The position numbers and the translations under genes are program-made. Source: Lysinibacillus sp. FSL M8-0337 (GTDB taxonomy: Bacteria > Bacillota > Bacilli > Bacillales_A > Planococcaceae). Taken from it: a stretch of 64,000 nucleotides of DNA. Position 1 is the stretch's first letter, and each line of letters starts with the position of its first letter. The notes under the pieces are model-generated. The model searched no databases. It worked only from the letters and a program-made list of their open reading frames with translations, and had not been told where the DNA came from. Shown here one piece after another: positions 16,416 to 25,630 of this stretch. Location: contig NZ_CP151996.1 of NCBI RefSeq assembly GCF_038593855.1, positions 4,491,245 through 4,555,244 of the forward strand, given 5' to 3'.

Positions 16416-17486
16416 TTAATTAATACTAAAAATTGGTAGACCCTGGCTAGTGTCTAAAATAAATTCTAAATCCCCAATTGCGAAATTCTTTCTTTTTTCT
16501 ATTAATTCATCACTAGCTTTTTTTTCAAAACTCAACGCATAGTTGAATAGCTCTAAAAAGTCTGCATCTAATCCATGTTTATGTGATTTATACTTAATAT
16601 TATCAATATCAGATTCAGTTATTAATATGTATTCAGCATTGCTTATATTGTTCATTAATTTTATCTTTTCTTGATAATCTACTAAATTATCATCTGTTCC
16701 TTGGAATGTTAGAATTTGCGCTTTATTTTCAAAGCCTTTATAGATTTCAAATAAATTGAGATTATCTTTGTTTTTTATAATGTCTTTTGCAATGTAATCA
16801 AATTCAATTAATAATTTCGAGTTTTCAAATCTATTAAATAACTGTCTATTCTCATGTAAGTATAATGGTTCTATCCAAGCACTGTTATCTATAATAAAAG
16901 AAAACGGTTCATACATTTTATTGCACAAATGCAATAAAAATGCTCCGTGAGAATGTCCATATCCAATTAATCGTTTAGTATCAAATTCAATTTTATTATC
17001 AACTAAGATAATTTTTAAAGCTTCAATGGCAGTTATAATATCTATAGCTTGCATAAAGCCCATATCATTAAATTCATCTAGGTCTTCTTGTAAATCCTCT
17101 GCAACTTGGATAGTTAGTTCTTTATTTGTTATTAATTCTAGTATTGTAGCTTTTTTGTCAGCTACTAATGCTAACTCATCTCTACTAAGTATTTCTTTAA
17201 CTTTGGATTGATCTATAGAAATATTTTTTGCACCTTGCATAAATCTGTTTCCGAAATAATCACATTGCATTGTAATTAAATTATATTGATCAGCAAAGGT
17301 TTCACGCATCTTTTTATATACTTTAGAATCAACATTCCCTCCAAATCCAGGAACAAAAACGACAATACCAGTTTCGTTATTGGTGCCTTGTGTAGGTAAG
17401 GAAAAATCTATCCTTAGTTCTCTTCCATTTTTTCCATTATAAAGATTAGGGTGAGCAGATATTTTTATACTTTCAGAGTGTGCCAT
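16416..17486 (-). CDS. DUF2920-type alpha/beta hydrolase
   Basis: 356 residues from MAHSESIKIS; AAAGGGGG lies seven bases before ATG 17484-17486, and an earlier in-frame start at 17513 lacks one. The hydrolase fold is visible: a strand-turn with VVFVPGFGGN (oxyanion region, 42-51), nucleophile elbow GYGHS179HG, a late acidic and a histidine candidate (KSHKHGLDADF). The family is known to me mainly from Campylobacter and Bacilli; the substrate is unknown. It is more AT-rich than the core genes and stands alone at the left edge of the 16.4-24.9 kb accessory segment. Confidence 0.75.
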   Translation of the reverse strand: MAHSESIKISAHPNLYNGKNGRELRIDFSLPTQGTNNETGIVVFVPGFGGNVDSKVYKKMRETFADQYNLITMQCDYFGNRFMQGAKNISIDQSKVKEILSRDELALVADKKATILELITNKELTIQVAEDLQEDLDEFNDMGFMQAIDIITAIEALKIILVDNKIEFDTKRLIGYGHSHGAFLLHLCNKMYEPFSFIIDNSAWIEPLYLHENRQLFNRFENSKLLIEFDYIAKDIIKNKDNLNLFEIYKGFENKAQILTFQGTDDNLVDYQEKIKLMNNISNAEYILITESDIDNIKYKSHKHGLDADFLELFNYALSFEKKASDELIEKRKNFAIGDLEFILDTSQGLPIFSIN

Positions 17487-17795
17487 AATTTTCCCCCTTT
17501 TAACTAAGTACAATTATACATAATATTACTTATTTATAATATGGTTCTCAATAACCTGTTTAATTGCCTTTTTAGATTCATGGGAAAATTAAATTTCTTT
17601 TCAACAGCTCTAAATCAAATGGCATATTACATTTCAGAATAGCTAAAAACTTCTTTCAAACATCTATAATTTCGCAAAAAATTACTATGTATTATTTTAC
17701 CTTACATTACAATAAAACTAAAATTATGTATTGTATTCACTAGTTTCCATTTTTGTTATATACTATACGCTAGAATAATAAAGGAGCTTACAAAA
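17487..17795. other. AT-rich intergenic region between divergent genes
   Basis: No ORF with an RBS was found. It should hold the divergent promoters for the DUF2920 gene and the DUF2085/zinc-ribbon cluster. TATACT at about 17760 lies 30 bases before the GGAG of the gene at 17796. Confidence 0.4.
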
Positions 17796-18161
17796 ATGGC
17801 AAAAAATATTAATTTTTTATTGCAAGTTTTTTTCTTTTGCCATCAAAGACCAGACCGCTCATTCCATTATAAAGGGAAAAAGTTCCCTTTATGTGCAAGA
17901 TGTACTGGGATGGCGGTAGGATATCTCTTATCCATCATGTTAGTGATACTTTTAGGTTTAATAGATTTGCGGATTATCATATTACTAATTTTACCAATGG
18001 CTATTGATGGTTTTGGACAATTATTTGGTAAATGGACAAGTACTAATAATAGACGGTTCCTTACTGGTTTATCGGGTGGTATCGGTATTATATATATTTT
18101 CTACATTATGGGTTACCAATTTTTTTTATTGGGTCAAAATGTTGGAAGAAATCTACAATAA
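17796..18161 (+). CDS. DUF2085 membrane protein
   Basis: 121 residues. The family signature is clear: FFCHQRPDRSFHYKGKKFPLCARCTG in outline, with cysteines of C-H-Q and C-x2-C-T-G spaced as in DUF2085, then three hydrophobic helices (GMAVGYLLSIMLVILLGLI, IIILLILPMAIDGFGQLF and a C-terminal one). The conserved Cys/His suggest metal binding or redox activity near the membrane face, but no function is established. It heads a run of zinc-ribbon membrane genes, the next starting 18 bases later. Confidence 0.85.
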   Translation: MAKNINFLLQVFFFCHQRPDRSFHYKGKKFPLCARCTGMAVGYLLSIMLVILLGLIDLRIIILLILPMAIDGFGQLFGKWTSTNNRRFLTGLSGGIGIIYIFYIMGYQFFLLGQNVGRNLQ

Positions 18162-18179
18162 ATTATTGGAGGTACTATT

Positions 18180-18461
18180 ATGTTTTGTAGAAACTGTGGC
18201 GAGCAAATTTCAGAACACGCCGAAATTTGTATTCACTGTGGTGTCCGAGTAAAAAATGCAGTTGGGGATGACAAACCAAACTGGGGTATTAACATTATTA
18301 CACTTTGCTGTGTACCACTTGTTGGATTAATTATGTATTTTATTTGGAAAAATGAAAAACCAGTTGCGGCTAAATCCGCTTTAACATTCTTCTTCATTAG
18401 CATAGGAGTTATCGTATTATTCTATATCGTAATGTTCATTATTGGATTAGCAAGTCAATAG
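18180..18461 (+). CDS. Zinc-ribbon membrane protein
   Basis: 93 residues. The N-terminal zinc ribbon MFCRNCGEQISEHAEICIHCG has two CxxC knuckles. Two hydrophobic helices follow (about 34-57 and 68-92), separated by a short KNEKPVAAKSALTF loop. It is a close paralogue of the product at 18915-19241, which has the same layout and the same xxKPxAAKSAL linker. RBS GGAGG. The function is unknown. Confidence 0.8.
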   Translation: MFCRNCGEQISEHAEICIHCGVRVKNAVGDDKPNWGINIITLCCVPLVGLIMYFIWKNEKPVAAKSALTFFFISIGVIVLFYIVMFIIGLASQ

Positions 18462-18476
18462 CACGAGGGCATAGTT

Positions 18477-18896
18477 ATGTATTGTACTCATTGTAGTGAA
18501 CCTATTGCTGCGTTAACGGAAATTTGCACGAAATGTGGTGTACGACCTTACGTCACTAAAAACTTCTGTCACTCATGTGGCTCTAAGGTAGATTGTAATC
18601 AAGCCATGTGTATTGCTTGCTGCTCTATGCTAAGAGAAATTAAGAAAACGCGAGGAGCAGAATCTTATCATCCTGCGATTATAGGGATTCTAAGCTTTTT
18701 CCTCGTTGGATTAGGACAAATAATAATGGGACAAATTTTTAAAGGGTTAGTTATGTTAGTTGTTTCTTTTATATTAACATTGATAACCTTAGGATTATCT
18801 TCTTTTATTATTACACCTATTAACGTGATCGATGCTGTCCTGATTGCAAATAAAAAACAACAAGGGAAGCAAGTTGGCAAATGGGAATTTTTTTAA
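18477..18896 (+). CDS. Double zinc-ribbon membrane protein
   Basis: 139 residues. Four CxxC-like knuckles occupy the first 55 residues (CTHC, CTKC, CHSC, CIAC), so it probably binds two zinc ions. A linker leads to YHPAIIGILSFFLVGLGQIIMGQIFKG, which resembles the glycine-rich start of a TM2-type hairpin, followed by a second membrane stretch. It sits between two single-ribbon paralogues in one apparent operon. Confidence 0.75.
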   Translation: MYCTHCSEPIAALTEICTKCGVRPYVTKNFCHSCGSKVDCNQAMCIACCSMLREIKKTRGAESYHPAIIGILSFFLVGLGQIIMGQIFKGLVMLVVSFILTLITLGLSSFIITPINVIDAVLIANKKQQGKQVGKWEFF

Positions 18897-18914
18897 TATG
18901 TAGGGGGTTTTACG

Positions 18915-19241
18915 ATGTTTTGTCCTAATTGTGGTTCTAGCATTGATGACAATGCCGAAATTTGTATACATTGCGGTGTTAACGTATTAACATTTCACAA
19001 ACAAAAGACTGTAGCAAAAGAAGATGCACCAAACATTTGGATTAATGTACTCAGCTTATGCTGTTTCCCTCTACTTGGTTTTATTATCTATTTTGCATGG
19101 AAAGATACACAGCCAAAAGCAGCAAAATCAGCTTTGATATTCGCGGTAATTGGTCTAGCTCTTTCAATTATTGTAGCAATTATTTCATTTGTAATAGGTT
19201 TTGCAACAGAAATGATGAATGATAGCTATTATTACTATTAA
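18915..19241 (+). CDS. Zinc-ribbon membrane protein (paralogue of the 18180 gene)
   Basis: 108 residues: zinc ribbon MFCPNCGSSIDDNAEICIHCG, then two membrane helices and a tyrosine-rich tail (MMNDSYYYY). TAGGGGG serves as RBS. It shares ENAEICIHCGV-like and PKAAKSAL elements with the first zinc-ribbon gene, so the two arose by duplication around the double-ribbon gene. A terminator follows. Confidence 0.78.
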   Translation: MFCPNCGSSIDDNAEICIHCGVNVLTFHKQKTVAKEDAPNIWINVLSLCCFPLLGFIIYFAWKDTQPKAAKSALIFAVIGLALSIIVAIISFVIGFATEMMNDSYYYY

Positions 19242-19273
19242 TTACAATAGAACACTAACTGTATGAAACAATT

Positions 19274-19308
19274 AAGAAGGGTAGACATTGAAAAGTCTCC
19301 CTTCTTTT
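19274..19308 (+). terminator. Terminator of the zinc-ribbon operon
   Basis: AAGAAGGGTAGAC pairs with GTCTCCCTTCTT (one bulge) over an eight-base loop, then TTTT. Confidence 0.82.
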
Positions 19309-19396
19309 AATGTATTGCTATAAATAAAAGCAACAAGCGTAAAATGTATGTACGAACTCATTGTTTTTTATTCACTATTCTACTTCTTATGCTTAA

Positions 19397-19606
19397 TTAA
19401 TTAGATTTAACAAGGTTGCCGTCTTTATCAGTAAATTTACCAACGATAATCATAATTAAGTCTACTAGTGTCCAAATACCTAAACCGCCTAATGTTATAA
19501 ACATTAGTATCCCTGTACCAATCTTACCTACATAAAAACGGTGAACACCTAAACTACCTAAAAAGAAGCAAAGTAATATTGTTGCTACAAAACTTTTGTC
19601 TGACAT
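19397..19606 (-). CDS. TM2 domain membrane protein
   Basis: 69 residues from MSDKSFVATI; the start at 19606 follows GGAGGT. The TM2 fold is textbook: first helix with FFLGSLGVHRFYVGKIGTGI (the conserved G-x-H-R-F-Y-x-G), second helix with GGLGIWTLVDLIMII, and a charged tail. TM2 proteins are small and of unclear function. The 19607-19867 gap behind it shows no gene. Confidence 0.88.
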   Translation of the reverse strand: MSDKSFVATILLCFFLGSLGVHRFYVGKIGTGILMFITLGGLGIWTLVDLIMIIVGKFTDKDGNLVKSN

Positions 19607-19867
19607 GAAAATACCTCCGATAATTTTATAAATACTATAAGTTCCCACCAAATAATTATATTACATATTAAGGTTTTTTTAACATTTTTTTCTTATACCT
19701 TTTTCCTCATTTTTATAACCTGTTTCTAGTTATTCAGTAACTAGAATATGTTATATAAGTTCCAGTCAAACAGATATTTAATCCTATATATAACTATTAA
19801 TACCTTATAAAATAAAAAAAGACATATTCATTTTTCTTTGAATATGTCTAACCAAGAATTCAATCTT

Positions 19868-21577
19868 TTACTGTGTCATTAATTTAATTAGCTGTTTATA
19901 ATACGTATGATGTTCTTGAAGTTCCTCATGTTTTCCAGAACCCGTAATAAAACCATCCTCAAACACTAAAATTTGATCGGCATGTACAATTGTAGATAAA
20001 CGGTGTGCAATAATAACGGTTGTACGTCCTTTCATAACATACTCTATTGCCTTTTGTACCGCTCGCTCTGAGTCATTATCAAGGTTAGATGTTGCTTCAT
20101 CTAATAATAGTATGGCAGGATTTCGGAATAAAGCACGTGCGATTGCTATCCGTTGTCTTTGTCCCCCTGATAATTTAATTCCCCCTTCGCCTACTTCAGT
20201 ATCTAATCCCTTTTCAAACTGTTGCACAAAATCCCATGCGTAGGCATTTTTTAATGCCTCTATAATATCTGTTTCTAAAACATCAGCTTTTCCATAAGTT
20301 ACATTATCGCGAATTGTGCCATTCATCAGCGGAGCTTCTTGCGATACATATCCAAATAAGCTACGCCACTCCTTTAAATGGATTTGTTCAATTGGCTGTT
20401 TTCCAAATCGAATAGTACCCTCTGTAACATGATAAAATTGTTCTATTAATGAAAACATGGTTGTTTTCCCTCCGCCACTGGCACTAACCAATGCGGTTGT
20501 TTTGCCTGCTGGAATCGTAAAAGAAATACCTTTTAAAATTGGATTATCATTATATTGAAACACAACATTTTCAAAAGTAATTGACTCATCGGCAGACAAA
20601 ATAGCATTTTTTCCATGTCCTTCAATTGGTTCATTTAAAATTTCTTGTAATCGTTCTGTCGCACCCATTGCCTTTTGGAGCGAAGTGAAAAATGTTGCCA
20701 TTTGTGTAAATGGAATAATGATTTGCACAAGGTAAATAATGATCGCTACAAGTTCACCTGCAGTAATCGCACCTGTTGCTACTTTTGCGCCGCCATAGCC
20801 GAATAATAAAATGAGTACCACCATCATAATAAACGTCATAATGGGTGATAGAACGGCTAAAATTTTTGATTCTTTTAATCCAAATTGATACAAATGTTGG
20901 ATTTTTTCTTCTCCATTTAGCTGCTCATAATTTTCTGTTTGCGACGTTTTCACAAGTCGTATATTCGTTAATACACGCCCCAACTGTCCTGTAAAACTAG
21001 CAAGCTCATCTTGATTTGCTCTCGCGATTTTATGAATACGTTGTCCAAGAGGCAAGGTCAATAAAATGGCTACCGGCACTGATATTAGCATCAATAATGT
21101 CATTTTCCAATCAATGATGATTAATATGATTACCGCACCCACGATGGCAAATAAGCCCGAAATAAAGCTAATTAAATGATCTGTAATAAGTTCCTTAATA
21201 ACATTCGTATCTTGCGTAATTCTGCTCATGGTTTCCCCAGATTCATGTGCATCAAAATAAGGAATACGTAACCGTAAAACATGCGCCCATACCTTCATAC
21301 GCAAATTAGCCACAATTCTTTCCCCAAGCTTACGCATCATATAAAACGTTACACCACTAAGTACAGCCTGGAAAATAAGAAATACACCTACTAATATAAT
21401 GGACTGCCATGAGAAACCAATCGTTGAAAAATCATTAATCATTCTCATCGTAAATAATGGAACAGTCAATCCAATAAGTGTTTCAACAATACTCAGTAAA
21501 AGAGTGCCTATCGTCAGTTTCTTTGATAATCGATTACTATTCACAAGCTGCCAAATGCCTCGTACTGAATTATTCAT
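19868..21577 (-). CDS. ABC transporter, fused permease-ATPase (multidrug exporter)
   Basis: 569 residues. Six membrane helices fill residues 1-310, followed by an ATPase domain. Walker A is SASGGGKTT (S-A-S-G-G-G-K-T, unusual in having SASGG for GPSGS/GGSGS), with Q loop YVSQEAPL, signature LSGGQRQRIAIARAL, Walker B ILLLDEATS and switch AHRLSTI. Layout matches BmrA/LmrA-type half-transporters that act as homodimers. Its start overlaps the MerR stop by eight bases, so the regulator and pump are co-translated and the regulator probably senses the exported compound. Confidence 0.93.
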   Translation of the reverse strand: MNNSVRGIWQLVNSNRLSKKLTIGTLLLSIVETLIGLTVPLFTMRMINDFSTIGFSWQSIILVGVFLIFQAVLSGVTFYMMRKLGERIVANLRMKVWAHVLRLRIPYFDAHESGETMSRITQDTNVIKELITDHLISFISGLFAIVGAVIILIIIDWKMTLLMLISVPVAILLTLPLGQRIHKIARANQDELASFTGQLGRVLTNIRLVKTSQTENYEQLNGEEKIQHLYQFGLKESKILAVLSPIMTFIMMVVLILLFGYGGAKVATGAITAGELVAIIIYLVQIIIPFTQMATFFTSLQKAMGATERLQEILNEPIEGHGKNAILSADESITFENVVFQYNDNPILKGISFTIPAGKTTALVSASGGGKTTMFSLIEQFYHVTEGTIRFGKQPIEQIHLKEWRSLFGYVSQEAPLMNGTIRDNVTYGKADVLETDIIEALKNAYAWDFVQQFEKGLDTEVGEGGIKLSGGQRQRIAIARALFRNPAILLLDEATSNLDNDSERAVQKAIEYVMKGRTTVIIAHRLSTIVHADQILVFEDGFITGSGKHEELQEHHTYYKQLIKLMTQ

Positions 21578-22310
21578 TATCTTCCCCCCTATACACTCCT
21601 AGTCGTTCAGCCTGCGAAATAAACCATTCTTCCTCTTCCTTTGTAAAAGGTGTAGGAAACAACCAATCATTTAGCTCAATCTCTTCATATTCCTTTAATA
21701 CTTCGACTAAATCTTCTACCATATCTTGTGGAATTAGTGATAATAGCTGCTCCATTAGTGCTTTCAAAGAATCATCTTGAATCGGTTGTATGTATGCCTG
21801 CTTCAATTGATTAGCTAAAGCCATGTATTTTCGATTAAATTCAATCATGTTTATTCCGGAAAAGTCGTATAGTCGCTCGATTAACTCATCAGGTAACTTA
21901 CCTCGCCAATAGTCTCGTTGCTCATCCTCTTTGAGTAAGTTAAATATCATCGTTAAAAAAATGGATGTATCAATGGCTTCTTTTTGTTTTCCTATGTTAA
22001 TCGCCTGATCCAAGCTCGTAATTACCCGATCGATTTGATTTCGCTTCTTCTCTAATTGGCGTTTTTGAAACATTAATGATTCGATTAACTGCTGTTCCCC
22101 GTTCTGTAAAATATCTTCTATCTCCTCCAAAGAATAATCTAAATATTTTAATGTGATGATTTTTTGAAGGGTCTCTATGTTACCGTCATTGTAATAACGA
22201 TGCCCCGATTCTGAAATATAGCATGGTTCTATCAATCCCTTTTCACTATAAAACCGTAAAGTCCGTACTGTTAGCCCTGTCTTCTTTGCAAATTGACCGA
22301 TTGAATACAT
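21570..22310 (-). CDS. MerR family regulator of the ABC exporter
   Basis: 246 residues. The N-terminal MerR HTH (MYSIGQFAKKTGLTVRTLRFYSEKGLIEP) is followed by a coiled-coil dimer helix (LIESLMFQKRQLEKKRNQIDRVITSLDQAI) and a C-terminal domain of about 130 residues that should bind a ligand. The promoter has a 19-bp spacer with a dyad, as MerR activators need. It is the first gene of a two-gene operon with the ABC exporter. The inducer is unknown. Confidence 0.9.
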   Translation of the reverse strand: MYSIGQFAKKTGLTVRTLRFYSEKGLIEPCYISESGHRYYNDGNIETLQKIITLKYLDYSLEEIEDILQNGEQQLIESLMFQKRQLEKKRNQIDRVITSLDQAINIGKQKEAIDTSIFLTMIFNLLKEDEQRDYWRGKLPDELIERLYDFSGINMIEFNRKYMALANQLKQAYIQPIQDDSLKALMEQLLSLIPQDMVEDLVEVLKEYEEIELNDWLFPTPFTKEEEEWFISQAERLGVYRGEDNE

Positions 22311-22331
22311 ATTTTCAGCTCCCTTTCCTCC

Positions 22332-22362
22332 AGTATAAAATCTACCGTTACGTCAGATGCAA
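22332..22362 (-). promoter_or_regulatory. MerR-type promoter with 19-bp spacer and dyad
   Basis: Read on the minus strand, TTGCAT (22357-22362) and TATACT (22332-22337) are 19 bases apart. The 19-bp imperfect palindrome ATCTGACGTAACGGTAGAT fills the space (22340-22358). This is the classic architecture for activation by a MerR dimer. Confidence 0.75.
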
Positions 22363-22384
22363 CTACTTTACTCAATAAATAAAA

Positions 22385-22409
22385 AAAGAACACCAGTTTC
22401 GTGTTCTTT
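22385..22409 (-). terminator. Terminator of the HEPN-like gene
   Basis: AAAGAACAC pairs with GTGTTCTTT over seven bases. On the minus strand it is followed by seven T. Confidence 0.85.
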
Positions 22410-22535
22410 AGTGAATGACAATCTATATATTATTACGATGATGATTATTGTTGTGAGCTTATCATCCGCATTTACTTGTGATACGGTTCAACGTAATGTG
22501 GCTAAGTGCGAGTTTTATATTAAATTATTTTGAAT

Positions 22536-24851
22536 TTACACTATTCTTCTAGGATAACCTTCATAAATTTTAGTGAATTCTGATGTTTCAGTGTACACAA
22601 ATCTTAAATATTCTTTTGAATTTTTTAGTTTAATGGCTCTTATAATTACTAGCGTATCTATTAATTTAGGAATATTAGCTAAACTATATTGAGATGACAT
22701 ACTAATACTAATACTTTCTTCCTTATAGTTTATATATGAACTATAACCTCTTCCAAAACTATCAATAATTGTTTCATTAAATTGATATACAATAGGATAA
22801 ATACCGTGTTCTTCTAAAATATATCCAAGTTCATTTAAAGCATTACATGCTTTACTAATTTCTGTTTTATCGGGGAAATCCTCCCTCTTGTGTTCTATTC
22901 TATTTCTAATATTAGCAACGTTATTTTTCTCTAAGAGTATCTTAATTCTTCTAAGTAATTTATCTAAATTTATATATATTTCATCTGATAAATCTAATAC
23001 TAACTTAGTATGACTAAATGGGAATACAAACAAATTCGTTCTTTCGATATATGATGGAATATCTTTTTCATTTCGTTTATAGTTATCACGCGTATTTAAT
23101 AGTTCATTGCAAAAATCAGCAAGTATTTCAAACCCCATAATAAGAGGATAAAGGGTATTCTTACCACCTCTATCAAATACAATTGATCCATTATTTGTTA
23201 CTTTTTTGTTACTTAACTGTTCAGACATAAATGTACGAGCTTGAATTATATTATATTTAAATTTTGTTTCTCCATAATGGTCTGATAATAATACCCATGT
23301 TATATAGGAGAGACTGGCATCTAATATTTCTTCTAACGATACAAATAGATTTACTGCAGCACTTCTAATTCGTTCTTTATCAACCTCATTATATGAATGC
23401 ATTAAACTTGAAACTTTAGTGAAGCTTTCGAGACGATTCCAATATTTTTGTAAAGAGTCTGGAAAGGTATTAACATTAAAACCTAATTTCCATAGCAATC
23501 TATTCACTAAATTCTCTTCATCAGTATCATCCTTCGGGATATAAAAATCCTTTATCAATAAATAATCAAATGTAAATTTTATATGTTTAGGACTATCCAG
23601 AAGAAAATCTTTCACAATTTGCTTTGGATTCTCATTCATTAATAACTTTTCAAATTTATCATTAGTATCAATACCTTCAACTAATCTAAGTTTCCAATCT
23701 AACTCTTCCTTATCATTATAAATCTCCATGATTAAGTATTTTAATCTTAAAGTTGGTAAACCTTTATTTTTTGATATAAATCTAACACCTAAATTTGAAA
23801 CTTCGCATTTTAAATTTAAAGAACCCCCTATTTCATATCCAAAATATGAATTTCTTATTTCTGTAATAGGAACTTTTATTTCTTCATTAAATATTAAATA
23901 TTCTAAAGTTGAAATTATATCTATATTTTTAAAAAGTAATATAAGTTGAAAACATTCTGCTATAGTAAGTTGTTCAGAAATTTGTTCTGCAGATCCAGAA
24001 ATTTTTCTATTTATTTCAGAACTCACAGAACGTTTAGACCTAAAATAAGAAAAACGATTGATTAGTTCTTTTAATAAAATTCTTAATTCACTCAAACTAA
24101 AAGCATTTATTAGAGCGAATGGTAAGTTAGATAAATCATGTTCTAGCATTAGATTATCTGAAGTATTTTTCTTTGATGATTCCTCTAATTCTTCAGGCAA
24201 TCCTCTTATATCTAGGAAATTCGATAAATCTTTAAACTTTGATTTATTATATGAAGATGTAAGTTTTACAAAATGTAATTGATTACACGATAAACTATCA
24301 CAGTGCCATAACGGAGCACTTTTAATTACAGGTAAAGATCGAGATTCTTCTGAATCCAAAAAACCAAATGGACCTACTACATTTTTCCCATATTGAAAAA
24401 CACCTATAGGGGTATCATCCAAAAGTTTATTAGTTTGTTCTTGATTAAGTTTACTTGGTCTAATATCGAAATTTTCAAAGAATTTATCATATAGCATTCT
24501 CTCATATATCCATGGAAATCTAATATTACCTTTTATAACATCCTCTGATAAAGCATTCTTTAAACTGTTTATATCAGTTTTTTCTATATCAATTAAAAAA
24601 TCATTAAAATAAAAAGCGTCTAAAATATTTAATTTACACTCAGATATTTTATATTCCTCATTATTAAGATATGATGAAGCTATTTCTTCACCTATTGAAG
24701 TCAATTCAATTGCTTCACCAATTTTTTGAGATGGAGAATAGTCTAGGGAAATAAATGATTTTGTAAAAAAATCACGTAAAATAAGAAGTTCATAAAGTTT
24801 ACTTTGATACTCTGTTTCATTTTTTATAATTTCTTTTGAATCCGATACCAT
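22536..24851 (-). CDS. Large unrecognised protein with C-terminal HEPN-like RNase signature
   Basis: 771 residues, no signal or membrane segment, AT-rich and Lys/Ile/Asn-rich compared with the core genes. I recognise no full-length family. Two parts stand out. W182-H-C-x4-C-x3-H193 looks like a metal-binding knuckle. From about 495 to 690 there are four helices, and the third ends in R649-N-R-I-E-H654, the RNxxxH catalytic motif of HEPN ribonucleases; helix 1 is ERIRSAAVNLFVSLEEILDASLSYITWVL in outline and helix 4 is TEISKACNALNELGYILEE. Single large proteins with a C-terminal HEPN (for example ApeA) act in phage defence. That role is inference from the motif and the accessory location. It has its own promoter (GTTATAAT about 30 bases upstream), RBS AAGGGCGTG and terminator. 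Confidence 0.6.
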   Translation of the reverse strand: MVSDSKEIIKNETEYQSKLYELLILRDFFTKSFISLDYSPSQKIGEAIELTSIGEEIASSYLNNEEYKISECKLNILDAFYFNDFLIDIEKTDINSLKNALSEDVIKGNIRFPWIYERMLYDKFFENFDIRPSKLNQEQTNKLLDDTPIGVFQYGKNVVGPFGFLDSEESRSLPVIKSAPLWHCDSLSCNQLHFVKLTSSYNKSKFKDLSNFLDIRGLPEELEESSKKNTSDNLMLEHDLSNLPFALINAFSLSELRILLKELINRFSYFRSKRSVSSEINRKISGSAEQISEQLTIAECFQLILLFKNIDIISTLEYLIFNEEIKVPITEIRNSYFGYEIGGSLNLKCEVSNLGVRFISKNKGLPTLRLKYLIMEIYNDKEELDWKLRLVEGIDTNDKFEKLLMNENPKQIVKDFLLDSPKHIKFTFDYLLIKDFYIPKDDTDEENLVNRLLWKLGFNVNTFPDSLQKYWNRLESFTKVSSLMHSYNEVDKERIRSAAVNLFVSLEEILDASLSYITWVLLSDHYGETKFKYNIIQARTFMSEQLSNKKVTNNGSIVFDRGGKNTLYPLIMGFEILADFCNELLNTRDNYKRNEKDIPSYIERTNLFVFPFSHTKLVLDLSDEIYINLDKLLRRIKILLEKNNVANIRNRIEHKREDFPDKTEISKACNALNELGYILEEHGIYPIVYQFNETIIDSFGRGYSSYINYKEESISISMSSQYSLANIPKLIDTLVIIRAIKLKNSKEYLRFVYTETSEFTKIYEGYPRRIV

Positions 24852-25000
24852 TTAATCACGCCCTTATCTCTTTATGGGTAAATTATAACAAATAAAGCGA
24901 GATTATATTAGTTGATTTCCTATATTCTCTTTTATAATTTGAAAATATTGTTAAAAACTTTAACCGAACACACTTTTCCAATTATTACAATTTAATATAC

Positions 25001-25037
25001 TAAAAATCGACAACATTTATTGTGATGTCGATTTTTA
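25001..25037 (-). terminator. Terminator after rlmH
   Basis: TAAAAATCGACA and TGTCGATTTTTA form a 12-bp stem, 24 bases after the rlmH stop. Confidence 0.88.
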
Positions 25038-25060
25038 GCAAACATATAAGCAAACCTCAC

Positions 25061-25540
25061 TTACTTATGATAAGGCTCTCCCTTAATAATGCGAAAGCTT
25101 CGGTAAATTTGCTCAATCAAGACTAGCTTCATTAGCTGATGTGGTAATGTCATCTTGCCAAATGATTGTTTTTCGTCGGCACGTTTGAGGACGTCGTCGT
25201 GTAGGCCGAGTGAACCGCCTATGACGAAGGCAATTTTACTTTTTCCATAAGTCATCAACGACTCGATATCGGCTGCCATTTCTTCAGATGTTTTCATTTT
25301 GCCGTTAATGGCAAGGGCGATCACGTATGTATCTGGGCTTAGTTTTGCAAGGATACGTTCGCCTTCTTTTTTCTTCACAATTTCCATTTCTGCCTCGCTT
25401 AATTGCTCCGGTGCTTTTTCATCAGGCACTTCCGTTAACTCTATTTTGGCATAGCTACCAAGGCGTTTTACGTATTCGTCGATCCCCATTTTTAAGTACT
25501 TTTCTTTTAGTTTTCCGACTGATACAATTGTTATATTCAC
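25061..25540 (-). CDS. rlmH: 23S rRNA (pseudouridine-1915-N3) methyltransferase RlmH
   Basis: 159 residues, the exact family length. The SPOUT-fold signatures are present: [15 protein letters not shown] at the start, [14 protein letters not shown] (SAM-binding knot), [28 protein letters not shown] at the end. RlmH methylates the pseudouridine at position 1915 in helix 69 of 23S rRNA on assembled ribosomes. It is the classic end of the walRK-htrA-rlmH region in Bacilli. The region in front of it is full of DnaA boxes. Confidence 0.97.
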   Translation of the reverse strand: MNITIVSVGKLKEKYLKMGIDEYVKRLGSYAKIELTEVPDEKAPEQLSEAEMEIVKKKEGERILAKLSPDTYVIALAINGKMKTSEEMAADIESLMTYGKSKIAFVIGGSLGLHDDVLKRADEKQSFGKMTLPHQLMKLVLIEQIYRSFRIIKGEPYHK

Positions 25541-25630
25541 ACGTTATCCACCTTTACATTTCATTTACAAACAAATTATCCACAAAAGTTATCAACATAT
25601 CCACAAGTAGTTTCTATATATTGTGTAAAG

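Noticed and set aside
22536..24851. Reading the 771-residue gene as a fragmented pseudogene or transposon remnant
   Set aside because: The frame is intact, with promoter, RBS and terminator in place and no stop or frameshift; it looks like a functional gene.
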